The notes beneath the pieces are model-generated. The model saw only the letters and a program-made list of their open reading frames with translations. It searched no databases and had not been told where the DNA came from. A stretch of DNA of 52,757 bases. It comes from Pseudoalteromonas ostreae (lineage in GTDB: Bacteria > Pseudomonadota > Gammaproteobacteria > Enterobacterales > Alteromonadaceae). The position numbers and the translations under genes were made by a program. This document shows positions 17,123-25,572 of this stretch, in pieces. The DNA lies in the NCBI RefSeq assembly GCF_018069805.1, contig NZ_JAGPYN010000030.1:1-52757 (forward strand), written 5' to 3'. Each line of letters starts with the position of its first letter. Positions within the stretch are counted from its first letter, which is position 1.

Positions 17123-17990
17123 CGACTCTCAACCTCACCTGTATTTAGGTATTGATGGCGGCGGTACAAAATGCCGAGTCAGGCTTGAAAACGCACAAGG
17201 CACCCTACTTGCTGAGGCAGTAAGCGGTGCAGCAAATATTGCAACCTCCGTTGAAGTGGCGCAGCAATCCATTATTGATGCAACAACACACGCATTACAT
17301 CAGGCTGGTTTAGGGCTATCAAAACTCGGGGCAATTTATGCCTATGCAGGACTCGCTGGCGCTGGCATTGCCGGTGCAAATAATAAGATGGCACAGTGGC
17401 AGCATCCATTTGCACAATTTAACTTTTCAACTGACTTACACATAGCCTGTCAAGGTGCCCATGGTGATAACGGAGGTGCAATTATTATTTTAGGTACTGG
17501 CTTTTGTGCAGGAGCAATAAAAAACGGTAACGTTATTGAATTAGGAGGCCATGGATTATTATTAAGTGATGGCGCAAGCGGAGGCTGGATTGGTTTAACT
17601 TTATTTCGTTATGCGCTAGAGGTTTTAGATGGCTTATCCCCCTCAAGCTCATTAATAAATACCTTATTGGCACAGCTTAGTTGTGATACAAGTAACCAGC
17701 TGACAGAATTAGCACTCAATGCCAAACCCGCTTTTTTTGCAGGTTTTGCGCCTTTAGTTTTCGCAATGCAAGATGATCCTTGGGCCATTATTATTTTAGA
17801 GCAAGCAGCGCGCTATATTACCCGTTATATCGACCATTTAGTTAGCCACGGCTATCACAACATTACATTAATGGGAGGCACAGCCGAGAAAATTACTCCT
17901 TGGTTATCAACCAAAGCACAAGGTTATCTTTGTGATGCGCACTACCTGCCCGAGCAAGGCGCTATTCAATTAGCTAAACGGCTGGCTTAG
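17115..17990 (+). CDS. N-acetylglucosamine kinase-like ATPase (BadF/BadG/BcrA/BcrD family)
   Basis: A 291-residue sugar kinase of the ASKHA fold. The phosphate-1 motif is LGIDGGGTKCR near residue 12. The adenosine/linker motifs IIILGTGFCAGA and LLSDGASGGWIG follow, with LMGGTAEK near the end. Proteins of this type phosphorylate GlcNAc or related amino sugars. With glycosylasparaginase in the same locus, the likely substrate is GlcNAc freed from GlcNAc-Asn, giving GlcNAc-6-P; nagA and nagB are not in the window. The start overlaps cutC by 8 nt, and the end overlaps the convergent regulator gene by 4 nt. Confidence 0.85.
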   Translation: MTNDSQPHLYLGIDGGGTKCRVRLENAQGTLLAEAVSGAANIATSVEVAQQSIIDATTHALHQAGLGLSKLGAIYAYAGLAGAGIAGANNKMAQWQHPFAQFNFSTDLHIACQGAHGDNGGAIIILGTGFCAGAIKNGNVIELGGHGLLLSDGASGGWIGLTLFRYALEVLDGLSPSSSLINTLLAQLSCDTSNQLTELALNAKPAFFAGFAPLVFAMQDDPWAIIILEQAARYITRYIDHLVSHGYHNITLMGGTAEKITPWLSTKAQGYLCDAHYLPEQGAIQLAKRLA

Positions 17991-18712
17991 GGCTCAATTT
18001 GGGAGCGCATTTGTGAGGGGATCTCACCAAATAAGCGTCTGAATTGTTTACTAAAATAGCTAGGCTCTGAAAAACCGCATTGATAGGCTATTTGTGAAAT
18101 TGGTAAACGAGTTTCAACTAGTAGCTTACGTGCATTTTCTAAACGTATTTCGTTAATAAATTGATTAGGTGTTTTTGCTAAATGTTTTTTAAATCGCCGC
18201 TCTAACGCACTTACCGATAAATGAGCAAGCTCGGCAAGTTCTTCAATACAGATATTGCGATGATAGTGTTCACGTATATAATTTACTGGCCCTTCAATCG
18301 CTCTTACATGCGACAAAGCCTTTGATGTTTTTTGTAAATGCCGTGTAACGCCATAAGTGCCCAGTATTTGACCATCGTCAGCTAAAATTGCTTTTTTGGA
18401 CGTTGAAAACCAGGCTAATTCACCATTTGAGGTTTGGTTTAGCTCCAAACGATCAGTAACTACATAGCCATTCATTACACGTTTATCGTCATTGACGTAT
18501 TGAAATGCTAAGTGTTTAGATGAAAAGTCAAAATCAGTTTTCAGTAAAATTTGCTCTAATAACTTATACCCTTGATGTTCAATAAAATGTTGATTCGCGT
18601 AAAGAATTCGACTCTCAGAATCCTTAACCCAAAACAAAATATCGGGTAATAAATCAAATGCCGAGATCAGTTGATTTACGCCCGCTTTATTTATGATCCC
18701 TTGCACTTTCAT
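17987..18712 (-). CDS. PAS-AraC family transcriptional regulator
   Basis: A 241-residue regulator with an N-terminal PAS-like sensor (about 14-125; FDLLPDILFWVKD, YANQHF, GTYGVTRHLQ) and a C-terminal AraC DNA-binding domain (about 138-238). Its two helix-turn-helix units are around ICIEELAELAHLSVSALERR and PISQIAYQCGFSEPSYFSKQ. It is the only regulator inside the island and is divergent from the Gfo/Idh operon. Site C lies 43-82 nt before its own ATG. It most likely activates the three shared promoters. PAS instead of a cupin-type sensor is less usual for sugar AraC regulators. The ligand is unknown. Confidence 0.9.
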   Translation of the reverse strand: MKVQGIINKAGVNQLISAFDLLPDILFWVKDSESRILYANQHFIEHQGYKLLEQILLKTDFDFSSKHLAFQYVNDDKRVMNGYVVTDRLELNQTSNGELAWFSTSKKAILADDGQILGTYGVTRHLQKTSKALSHVRAIEGPVNYIREHYHRNICIEELAELAHLSVSALERRFKKHLAKTPNQFINEIRLENARKLLVETRLPISQIAYQCGFSEPSYFSKQFRRLFGEIPSQMRSQIEP

Positions 18713-18754
18713 AATAATATATTCTATAAATATGAATTTATAATAATATATAAA

Positions 18755-18819
18755 ACGCCGATTTTATTGCATTGTCAACCGAATTTTTATTATCCCTTAC
18801 GCTGTTCATTCCCTATTAT
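18755..18819 (+). promoter_or_regulatory. Activator site plus promoter C (Gfo/Idh operon)
   Basis: ACGCCGATTTT (18755-18765), 12 nt, ACCGAA (18778-18783), 4 nt, TATTATC (18788-18794), with TTATCC (18790-18795), 18 nt, TATTAT (18814-18819). It has the same layout as sites A and B. The Gfo/Idh ATG is 57 nt past the -10. Because the regulator gene starts at 18712 in the other direction, this site probably also governs autoregulation. Confidence 0.78.
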
Positions 18820-18875
18820 CAATAACATGATATTAACTAAACTCAGTAGACGATTACTGACATGGAGCTTTTTTC

Positions 18876-20036
18876 ATGAATAATGCCAAAATCCGCATGG
18901 GGATGGTCGGTGGTGCACAAGGTGCATTTATCGGTGCAATCCATCGCATTGCTGCACGCTTAGATGGCTTAATTGAGTTAGCCGCAGGCTCCTTTAGTTC
19001 AGATCCAACCCGCAGCCAAGCTACTGCGGCAATGCTAGGAATAAATCCATCTCGTTGCTATGACAGCTACCAACAAATGTTTAGCGAAGAAGCTAAGTTA
19101 CCTGCCGATCAACGAATTGATTTTGTGGCAATAGTGACGCCAAATCATTTGCATTTCCCAATTGCAAAGTGTGCGATTGAAGCTGGTTTTCACGTTTTAT
19201 CAGATAAGCCAGCCACCCTAAATTTAGACCAAGCGCTGTTATTAGAAAAAACTCTGCAAGCCAGTGATTGTTTATATGGATTAACTCATACCTACACTGG
19301 TTACCCGATGATCAAAGAAGCGCGCCAACGTATTACTGATGGCGAGCTGGGCGCTATTCGTAAAATTATTGTTGAGTACAGTCAAGGTTGGCTTGCCACC
19401 AGCGAAGATGAAAATGCCAAACAAGCCAAATGGCGTTTAGATGCTGATAAGGCCGGTATTAGTTGTTGTATAGCTGATATAGGAGTGCATGCTGCAAATC
19501 TAGCTGAATACGTGAGCGGCCTAGAAATAACCGCACTATGCGCTGACTTAAATCATGTTGTTGCAGGCAGAACACTCGATGACGATGGCACTGTGTTACT
19601 GCGTTTTAACAACGACTCTAAGGGAGTACTTCTTGCCAGCCAAGTTGCATTAGGAGAAGAAAACAATCTTAATTTACGTATTTATGGCGACCAAGCAAGT
19701 CTTGAGTGGTCACAAATGGAACCAAATAGTTTGTGGCTCAAAAGTCATAACACGCCAACCACCCTATTACGTGCAGGTGTTGGCCTAAAAAGTACTGCGG
19801 CACAAAATTCACTGCGAACACCTGCAGGTCATCCAGAAGGATACCTTGAAGCATTTGCCAATATCTATGTCAATTTTGCAAAACAAATTCATGCAAAAAA
19901 AGCCGGATACTCAGCATCCAACCATGACTTTGACGTGCCTGGTATTAAAGAGGCAATTCGCGGAATGGCATTTATAGAAAATGCTGTAGCAGCGTCGAGA
20001 AAAGACACTAAGTGGCAACCATTTAAAATTGGATAA
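18876..20036 (+). CDS. Gfo/Idh/MocA family oxidoreductase
   Basis: A 386-residue NAD(P)-dependent sugar oxidoreductase without signal peptide. The N-terminal Rossmann motif is a variant, MVGGAQGAFIG (10-20). The family E-K-P motif appears as D110-K-P. The catalytic D-x-x-x-H is D201...H205 (CIADIGVHA). GGAG precedes the ATG. First gene of a tight six-gene unit, 3 nt before the TIM-barrel gene. In known 3-keto-glycoside pathways such enzymes interconvert sugars and their 3-keto forms in the cytosol. That role here is inferred from the GMC and DUF1080 neighbours. Confidence 0.88.
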   Translation: MNNAKIRMGMVGGAQGAFIGAIHRIAARLDGLIELAAGSFSSDPTRSQATAAMLGINPSRCYDSYQQMFSEEAKLPADQRIDFVAIVTPNHLHFPIAKCAIEAGFHVLSDKPATLNLDQALLLEKTLQASDCLYGLTHTYTGYPMIKEARQRITDGELGAIRKIIVEYSQGWLATSEDENAKQAKWRLDADKAGISCCIADIGVHAANLAEYVSGLEITALCADLNHVVAGRTLDDDGTVLLRFNNDSKGVLLASQVALGEENNLNLRIYGDQASLEWSQMEPNSLWLKSHNTPTTLLRAGVGLKSTAAQNSLRTPAGHPEGYLEAFANIYVNFAKQIHAKKAGYSASNHDFDVPGIKEAIRGMAFIENAVAASRKDTKWQPFKIG

Positions 20037-20039
20037 AAA

Positions 20040-21092
20040 ATGAAACAAATTAAAGGTCCAGCGATCTTCTTAGCACAATTCATCAGCGATGAAGCTCCTT
20101 TCAACAGCTTTACCACTATTTGTCAGTGGGCAGCAAATTTAGGCTATAAAGCGATTCAGCTACCGACTGTAAATTCTCGTATTTTCGATTTAGAAAAAGC
20201 AGCCCAAAGCCAAGATTATTGCGATGAAGTGACTAGTATTGCTGCGCAGGCAGGGCTTACAATTTCAGAGCTATCAACACATTTACAAGGGCAGCTTGTA
20301 GCCGTTCATCCAGCGTATGATGACATGTTTGACAATTTTGCCCCTCAAGCACTACGCGGTGATCCTATAGCCAGAACAAAATGGGCCATCAATCAGTTAA
20401 TGATGGCCGCTAAAGCCAGTAAAAATTTGGGCTTGAAAAGCCATGTGACTTTTTCAGGAGCGCTACTGTGGCAAACTTTTTATCCTTGGCCGCAGCGTCC
20501 AAAAGGACTTGTAGAGCAAGGGTTCCAAGAACTTGCGAAACGCTGGCTGCCAATCCTCGACTACTTTGATGAAATGGGTGTGGATGTTTGCTATGAACTT
20601 CACCCAGGGGAAGATTTACATGATGGCGTAACGTTTGAGCGCTTTTTAGCTGCGACAAATAATCATCCACGGGTAAATATTCTTTATGATCCCAGCCATT
20701 TTATTTTACAACAACTTGATTACTTATCATTTATTGATATTTATCACCATCGAATTAAAGCATTTCACGTCAAAGATGCAGAGTTTAATCCAAATGGTCG
20801 CAGCGGTATTTATGGTGGTTATCAAGATTGGCAAGACCGCCCTGGTCGGTTTCGCTCCTTAGGTGATGGACAAATTGATTTCAAAAGTATCTTCAGCAAA
20901 TTAACGCAATATGGTTTTGATGGCTGGGCAGTTCTAGAGTGGGAGTGTTGCATTAAACATCCTGAAGATGGGGCGAAAGAAGGCGCACAATTTATAAAAG
21001 AGCATTTGATCCGCCCTACGGCTAAAGCATTTGATGACTTTAGCGCAATGGACACAAATGGTCAGCGAAATAAGCGGATATTAGGTATTTAA
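20040..21092 (+). CDS. Sugar phosphate isomerase/epimerase-like TIM-barrel enzyme (cytoplasmic)
   Basis: A 350-residue xylose-isomerase-like TIM barrel (AP endonuclease 2 superfamily). Probable metal ligands are E186 (CYELHPGE), D217 (LYDPSHF), H243 (FHVKD) and E300/E302 (VLEWE). No signal peptide. It lies between Gfo/Idh and the MFS transporter. Such proteins in oxidative glycoside loci are thought to isomerise keto sugars or act as lyases on 3-keto glycosides. The reaction here is unknown. It differs in length and location from the secreted TIM-barrel protein at 25573. Confidence 0.85.
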   Translation: MKQIKGPAIFLAQFISDEAPFNSFTTICQWAANLGYKAIQLPTVNSRIFDLEKAAQSQDYCDEVTSIAAQAGLTISELSTHLQGQLVAVHPAYDDMFDNFAPQALRGDPIARTKWAINQLMMAAKASKNLGLKSHVTFSGALLWQTFYPWPQRPKGLVEQGFQELAKRWLPILDYFDEMGVDVCYELHPGEDLHDGVTFERFLAATNNHPRVNILYDPSHFILQQLDYLSFIDIYHHRIKAFHVKDAEFNPNGRSGIYGGYQDWQDRPGRFRSLGDGQIDFKSIFSKLTQYGFDGWAVLEWECCIKHPEDGAKEGAQFIKEHLIRPTAKAFDDFSAMDTNGQRNKRILGI

Positions 21093-21110
21093 TAAACAGG
21101 ATCACACACA

Positions 21111-22325
21111 ATGAATAACAACAATAATTGTATTATTTTTCGGCTTTGCTGCATTGCATTAATTGTCACATCAATGACTTTCGCAATAAGGGCCGGCATT
21201 TTAGGACAACTAGGCGAGCAGTTCGGACTCACTGGTACACAACTTGGCTGGGTAAACGCCATGGCATTTTTAGGCTTTCCGGTTGCAACCATGCTCGGGG
21301 GCATCATTTATAACGCGATTGGTGCTAAAAAGTTGGTTGCATTAGCGTTTATGTGCCACCTAGGCGGACTTATTTTAACTATCACTGCAGATGGTTTTTG
21401 GGGATTATTGATCTCGACATTTTTAATTGGCTTTGCCAATGGATCGGTTGAAGCCGGTTGTAATCCACTGATCGCCAAAATGTTTCCTAAAAACACCACC
21501 ACTATGTTAAACCGCTTTCATGTTTGGTTTCCTGGTGGGATCGTAATTGGTGCATTAGCTTCAAATGCAATGACATCCGTTGGCTTCAGCTGGCAATGGC
21601 AAGTTTCGCTGATCCTTGTGCCTACCATTATTTATGGTGCGATGATGCTTAAAACGCAATTCCCACAGTTTGATACACAGCAAAATTCGACCACCAGCAA
21701 CTTAAAACACTTACTCTCGCCGCTGTATTTGTTTCTCATTATTTGCATGACACTGACAGCCGTAACCGAATTTGGTACACAGCAATGGATTGAGCAAATC
21801 CTTGGTTCGTCAGGCGCTTCGCCTATGGTTATTTTAGCTTTGATCACTGGGTTAATGGCATTAGGTCGTTTTTTTGCGGGCCCGATTGTGCACCGCTTTA
21901 GTCCATCGGGTGTCCTACTGGGATCGGCTGTTTTTTCAACACTAGGGATATTTTTAATGAGCCAAGCGCAAGGTAATACCATCTACCTTGCCGCAGCAAT
22001 GTTTGCCATTGGCGTTACTTATTTTTGGCCAACCATGATCGGTTGTGTCGCTGAGTATGCCCCAAAAACAGGTGCACTTGGCATGTCGTTAATTGGTGGA
22101 GCTGGCATGTTTGCAATGAGCATCTGGAACCCCGTCATAGGCCATTGGATTGATAATGCGCGAACACAAGCACAAACAACGAGTGTCAGTGTAGAACAAG
22201 TTGAAGTGCTCGCAGGACAAGCTGTATTGCAAAATCTACTGGTTTTTCCGATTGTACTGATCATTGTATTTATTGGTCTTCATCTGTTTATAACAAAAAA
22301 TAAAAACGTTGAAAAATACGTTTAA
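21111..22325 (+). CDS. MFS sugar-type transporter
   Basis: A 404-residue inner-membrane carrier with about 12 hydrophobic segments and a long loop near residues 185-205, the usual two-halves layout of the major facilitator superfamily. A cytoplasmic-loop motif (GGIIYNAIGAKKLV) follows helix 2. AGGA lies before the ATG. Placed between the cytosolic enzymes and the exported enzymes, it probably imports the sugar or keto-sugar product from the periplasm. The substrate cannot be told from the sequence. Confidence 0.85.
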   Translation: MNNNNNCIIFRLCCIALIVTSMTFAIRAGILGQLGEQFGLTGTQLGWVNAMAFLGFPVATMLGGIIYNAIGAKKLVALAFMCHLGGLILTITADGFWGLLISTFLIGFANGSVEAGCNPLIAKMFPKNTTTMLNRFHVWFPGGIVIGALASNAMTSVGFSWQWQVSLILVPTIIYGAMMLKTQFPQFDTQQNSTTSNLKHLLSPLYLFLIICMTLTAVTEFGTQQWIEQILGSSGASPMVILALITGLMALGRFFAGPIVHRFSPSGVLLGSAVFSTLGIFLMSQAQGNTIYLAAAMFAIGVTYFWPTMIGCVAEYAPKTGALGMSLIGGAGMFAMSIWNPVIGHWIDNARTQAQTTSVSVEQVEVLAGQAVLQNLLVFPIVLIIVFIGLHLFITKNKNVEKYV

Positions 22326-22361
22326 TAGCAATAAGAAACACACAAAAACAAGGGGTATTAT

Positions 22362-23054
22362 ATGCTTAAATCAATCTTGATGTTGTCAGTTGCACTGGCT
22401 TTTAGTAGTACTGCTTTTGCTAAGACACCAGATAACCAACTTTCTAAAGAAGAACAATTAGCTGGCTGGCAATTACTGTTCAATGGCAAAAATATGTCGC
22501 ACTGGCGCAATTTCAAAAGTGAGACACTCAGCTCAAAATGGACTATAGACAATGGCGCAATGTTACTCACTAAAGGCGGTGGCGACATACTCACGAAAAA
22601 AGCCTATCGCAACTTTGACTTAAAACTAGATTGGAAAATTAGCAAAGTCGGCAACAGTGGTATTTTTGTTCTTGCCGATGAGCAAGGGAAATATATTTAC
22701 TCGCACGCCCCTGAAATCCAAATTATAGATAACGAACGCCATTCAGATACGAAAATAGACTCTCATTTATCTGGCTCTATTTATGATTTATTTACACCAC
22801 CTACTTCAGCTCACAAACCTGCAACTGAGTGGAACACGGTGCGTATTAGGATGCTTAATGACCATTTACAAGTTTGGCAAAATGATGTCAGCACTGCCAG
22901 CATTGTTGTGGGCAGTAGTACTTGGAATACCTTGGTTAAAAACAGTAAATTTGCGACTTGGTCTAACTTCGCAACAGCAAAGGAAGGTCGCATAGGTTTA
23001 CAGGATCATGGTGACAAAGTGTGGTTTAAAAATATAAAAATTAAGGAACTATAA
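22362..23054 (+). CDS. DUF1080 (3-keto-disaccharide hydrolase family) periplasmic protein
   Basis: A 230-residue protein with a signal peptide cleaved after about A20 (S-S-T-A-F-A), then a single DUF1080 concanavalin-like beta-sandwich. Family blocks are LFNGKNMSHWRN, YRNFDLKLDWKI, NSGIFVLADE and GRIGLQDHGDKVWFKNIKI. Pfam PF06439 members have been linked to hydrolysis or elimination of 3-keto glycosides. It precedes the GMC gene by 2 nt, so the oxidase and the 3-keto-cleaving enzyme are made together. Classical signal, hence Sec-exported; AAGGGG precedes the ATG. Confidence 0.88.
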   Translation: MLKSILMLSVALAFSSTAFAKTPDNQLSKEEQLAGWQLLFNGKNMSHWRNFKSETLSSKWTIDNGAMLLTKGGGDILTKKAYRNFDLKLDWKISKVGNSGIFVLADEQGKYIYSHAPEIQIIDNERHSDTKIDSHLSGSIYDLFTPPTSAHKPATEWNTVRIRMLNDHLQVWQNDVSTASIVVGSSTWNTLVKNSKFATWSNFATAKEGRIGLQDHGDKVWFKNIKIKEL

Positions 23055-23056
23055 GC

Positions 23057-24736
23057 ATGTCTACATTTGATCATAAAGTACTGGTTGTTGGCTCCGGCGC
23101 AGGTGGCGCAATGGCCGCTTATACCTTAACTAAACTAGGCCATAAAGTATTATTACTTGAAGCGGGGCGTGATTACGATCCAAAAAAAGAAAGCCCAATG
23201 TTTCGCCGTAACAGTGAAGCCCCTTTAATGGGCGCAGGAAATAAAGACAAAAACTTTGGCTTTTACGATGCAACCGTCGATGGTGGCTGGCAAGTTCCTG
23301 ATGAGCCTTACACTAACGCCAAAGGCACTGATTTTTACTGGTGGCGTGCACGCATGTTAGGTGGAAGAACTAATCACTGGGGACGTTACTCATTACGCTT
23401 TAGTGAACATGATTTTAAAGGAAAAAGCCAAGATGGCAACGGTGCAGATTGGCCTTTCACTTATGATGATATCGCGCCATGGTACGACATCACGGAAGAA
23501 CTAGTGGGTATTTGCGGCACCAATACCGGCCTTGATGATATGCCGCCATCTGCACCAGGGGTATTACAGCCACCACCAACGCCGCGAATTCCTGAGTTAC
23601 TGATTGCTGCCAGTGCGAAAAAATTGGGTATCGCTGCTGTGCCTATGCACAGAGCAGTATTAACTCGGCCCAAAGATGATCGTATGGCGTGCTTTTATGC
23701 AACACCTTGCGGCCATGGTTGCTCTATCGGCGCGGCGTTTCAAACTACAACCTCATTATTACCTATGGCAAAAGCAACTGGGAATTTAGAAATAATTACC
23801 GATGCAATGGTTAAATCAGTGACTGTTAATGATGACGGAAAAGTAACGGGTGTTACTTATATAGATAAGCAAACCGCAGCTGAAAAGCATCTCAACGCAG
23901 ATATCGTGATCCTTGCCGCTAGTGCCTGCGAATCCGCACGTATTTTGCTAAATTCAAAACACGCTCATCATCCCAAAGGTTTAGCTAACTCAAGTGGCCA
24001 AGTAGGTCGTAACTTAATGGATTCAACCGGGGCTTGGCTTGGTGCGCAAGTTCCAGCATTAAAAGGTCGTCCACGTTATAACGAAGATGGCCACACTGGA
24101 AATCATTTATTTATTCCTTGGTGGGGACACAAAGCGCACGCCAAAGGTGAGCTTGATTTTCCCCGTGGTTATCACTTTGAGATCAGTAGCGGTTTTAATC
24201 AACCTGGATCTGGAGTCTCTGGCGATAAACGTGGTTATGGTATTAAACTAAAACAACAAGTTCGTGATGCCTACGGAGCTTATGTTGGCTTTGCGCTGCG
24301 CGGAGAAATGCTCCCCAACGATGATACCTACATGGAAATTGATGAAAGTGTTAAAGATAAATGGGGTATTCCGGTTTCTAAATTTCATTTCAAATGGTCT
24401 GATCGTGAGCTAAAACAAATTGAACACGGCTTAAAAACAGCGAAACAGATCCTTGAAAATCTAGGGGCTACTGTGGGCAAATTACCTGCTGCTGAAAAAG
24501 CAATTTCAAAAGGTGGTGAGATCATTCATGAAGTAGGCACCACTCGCATGGGCAGCTCTGCAAAGGATTCAGTGACCAATCAATGGGGCCAAACATGGGA
24601 TTGCGACAACTTATTTGTGATGGATGCAGGGGTATTTGCCTCTAATCCACATAAAAATTGCACATTAACCATCATGACATTGGCAATGCGTAATTCAACC
24701 TGGATAGCCAAACAAATAGAACAAGGAGCGCTGTAA
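23057..24736 (+). CDS. GMC family oxidoreductase, large FAD subunit (glycoside 3-dehydrogenase-like)
   Basis: A 559-residue glucose-methanol-choline oxidoreductase. The FAD motif GSGAGGAMAA is at 12-21. The C-terminal active-site region holds H491 (HEVGTTRMG) and the NPHKNCTLTI block (H532, N534). A Cys-containing insert (ACFYATPCGHGC) lies in the middle. It has no signal peptide, but the next gene encodes its small partner with a Tat signal, so it is probably carried across the membrane as a folded complex. By similarity to gluconate/fructose dehydrogenase and glucoside 3-dehydrogenase large subunits it should oxidise a sugar hydroxyl, likely C3. Overlapping expression with DUF1080 supports this. 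Confidence 0.88.
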   Translation: MSTFDHKVLVVGSGAGGAMAAYTLTKLGHKVLLLEAGRDYDPKKESPMFRRNSEAPLMGAGNKDKNFGFYDATVDGGWQVPDEPYTNAKGTDFYWWRARMLGGRTNHWGRYSLRFSEHDFKGKSQDGNGADWPFTYDDIAPWYDITEELVGICGTNTGLDDMPPSAPGVLQPPPTPRIPELLIAASAKKLGIAAVPMHRAVLTRPKDDRMACFYATPCGHGCSIGAAFQTTTSLLPMAKATGNLEIITDAMVKSVTVNDDGKVTGVTYIDKQTAAEKHLNADIVILAASACESARILLNSKHAHHPKGLANSSGQVGRNLMDSTGAWLGAQVPALKGRPRYNEDGHTGNHLFIPWWGHKAHAKGELDFPRGYHFEISSGFNQPGSGVSGDKRGYGIKLKQQVRDAYGAYVGFALRGEMLPNDDTYMEIDESVKDKWGIPVSKFHFKWSDRELKQIEHGLKTAKQILENLGATVGKLPAAEKAISKGGEIIHEVGTTRMGSSAKDSVTNQWGQTWDCDNLFVMDAGVFASNPHKNCTLTIMTLAMRNSTWIAKQIEQGAL

Positions 24737-24737
24737 C

Positions 24738-25499
24738 ATGCATAATGAAGATCGTGTTGACTCATACAAATATATTTCCGGCATGACACGCCGTGAATCG
24801 TTAAAGTGGCTTGGTTTATTAGCCGCAGGTTCCGCAGTATCACTTTCAGCAGGGTGTAGTAAAGCGCTAGAAGAGACAATTAGTGATAAAGGACATTGGC
24901 CTGACTTAGATTTAAAACCTATAACAGCTAAAGGTTATGGCACTGATCCCAATATGGTTATGCCACCACAATCACCTTGGCCATTGACATTAACTCAAAC
25001 ACAATTAAATTTAGTTGCGGTGTTAACCGATTATATCGTGCCTAGCGAAGGTAACAACCCAAGTGCAACAGAGGTAAATGTACCGAGTGTGATTGATGAG
25101 TGGGTAAGCTCACCTTATAACGGTCAACAAAAAGACCGCGTTACTATTTTACACGGCTTAGCATGGATCGATGATGAGGCAGTGCTGCGTTATAAAGCAC
25201 CATTCGTCGCATTGAAAAAAGAGCAACAAACAGCCATCTTAAATGATATTGCTTATTTTGATGATGAAACCCCTGCGCAGTTTCAACGCATTGGTAATGC
25301 TTTTTTACGCTTTAAAAACCTCGTACTTGGTGCCTACTTTTGTACACCGCAAGGTTGTAAAGATATTGGCTATTTAGGCAATGTACCTATTGCAGGTGAT
25401 TACCCAGGACCTACTGACGAAGCCAAAGCCCATTTAGATAGCGTTTTAGCTGAACTGGGTTTGACCGAGTATGCTTATCAAGATTCAGTTGCCAGTTAA
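24738..25499 (+). CDS. Gluconate 2-dehydrogenase subunit 3-like small subunit, Tat lipoprotein
   Basis: A 253-residue small subunit of the gluconate_2-dh3 family (PF13618), with the typical LTDYIVPSEGNNPSATEVNVP block. The N-terminus has a twin-arginine motif, TRRESLKWL (17-25), a hydrophobic stretch and a lipobox L-S-A-G-C (C40), so it is a Tat-exported lipoprotein. It starts one base after the GMC gene stop, preceded by AAGGAG. It should anchor and export the FAD subunit. The third, cytochrome c, subunit of classical complexes is not in this locus. A hairpin terminator follows. Confidence 0.88.
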   Translation: MHNEDRVDSYKYISGMTRRESLKWLGLLAAGSAVSLSAGCSKALEETISDKGHWPDLDLKPITAKGYGTDPNMVMPPQSPWPLTLTQTQLNLVAVLTDYIVPSEGNNPSATEVNVPSVIDEWVSSPYNGQQKDRVTILHGLAWIDDEAVLRYKAPFVALKKEQQTAILNDIAYFDDETPAQFQRIGNAFLRFKNLVLGAYFCTPQGCKDIGYLGNVPIAGDYPGPTDEAKAHLDSVLAELGLTEYAYQDSVAS

Positions 25500-25530
25500 C
25501 GCTAAGTTATTTTTTAGCTAGCCCAGCCCT

Positions 25531-25556
25531 AAGCAGGGAGCACTTCCCTGCTTTTC
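25531..25556 (+). terminator. Intrinsic terminator or attenuating hairpin inside the gene series
   Basis: AAGCAGGGA (25531-25539) pairs with TCCCTGCTT (25545-25553) around GCACT, followed by TTT. It ends the small-subunit gene but lies only about 16 nt before the next ATG, leaving no room for a separate promoter after it. Probable partial termination within the operon. Confidence 0.75.
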
Positions 25557-25572
25557 CTCGTAGGTGTTTTTT

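Noticed and set aside
18711..18752. Direct repeat of ATAATAATATAT (18711 and 18740) near the regulator start
   Set aside because: Low-complexity AT sequence, 29-bp spacing, and no copy at the other two promoters, so it is much weaker than the 65-nt motif.
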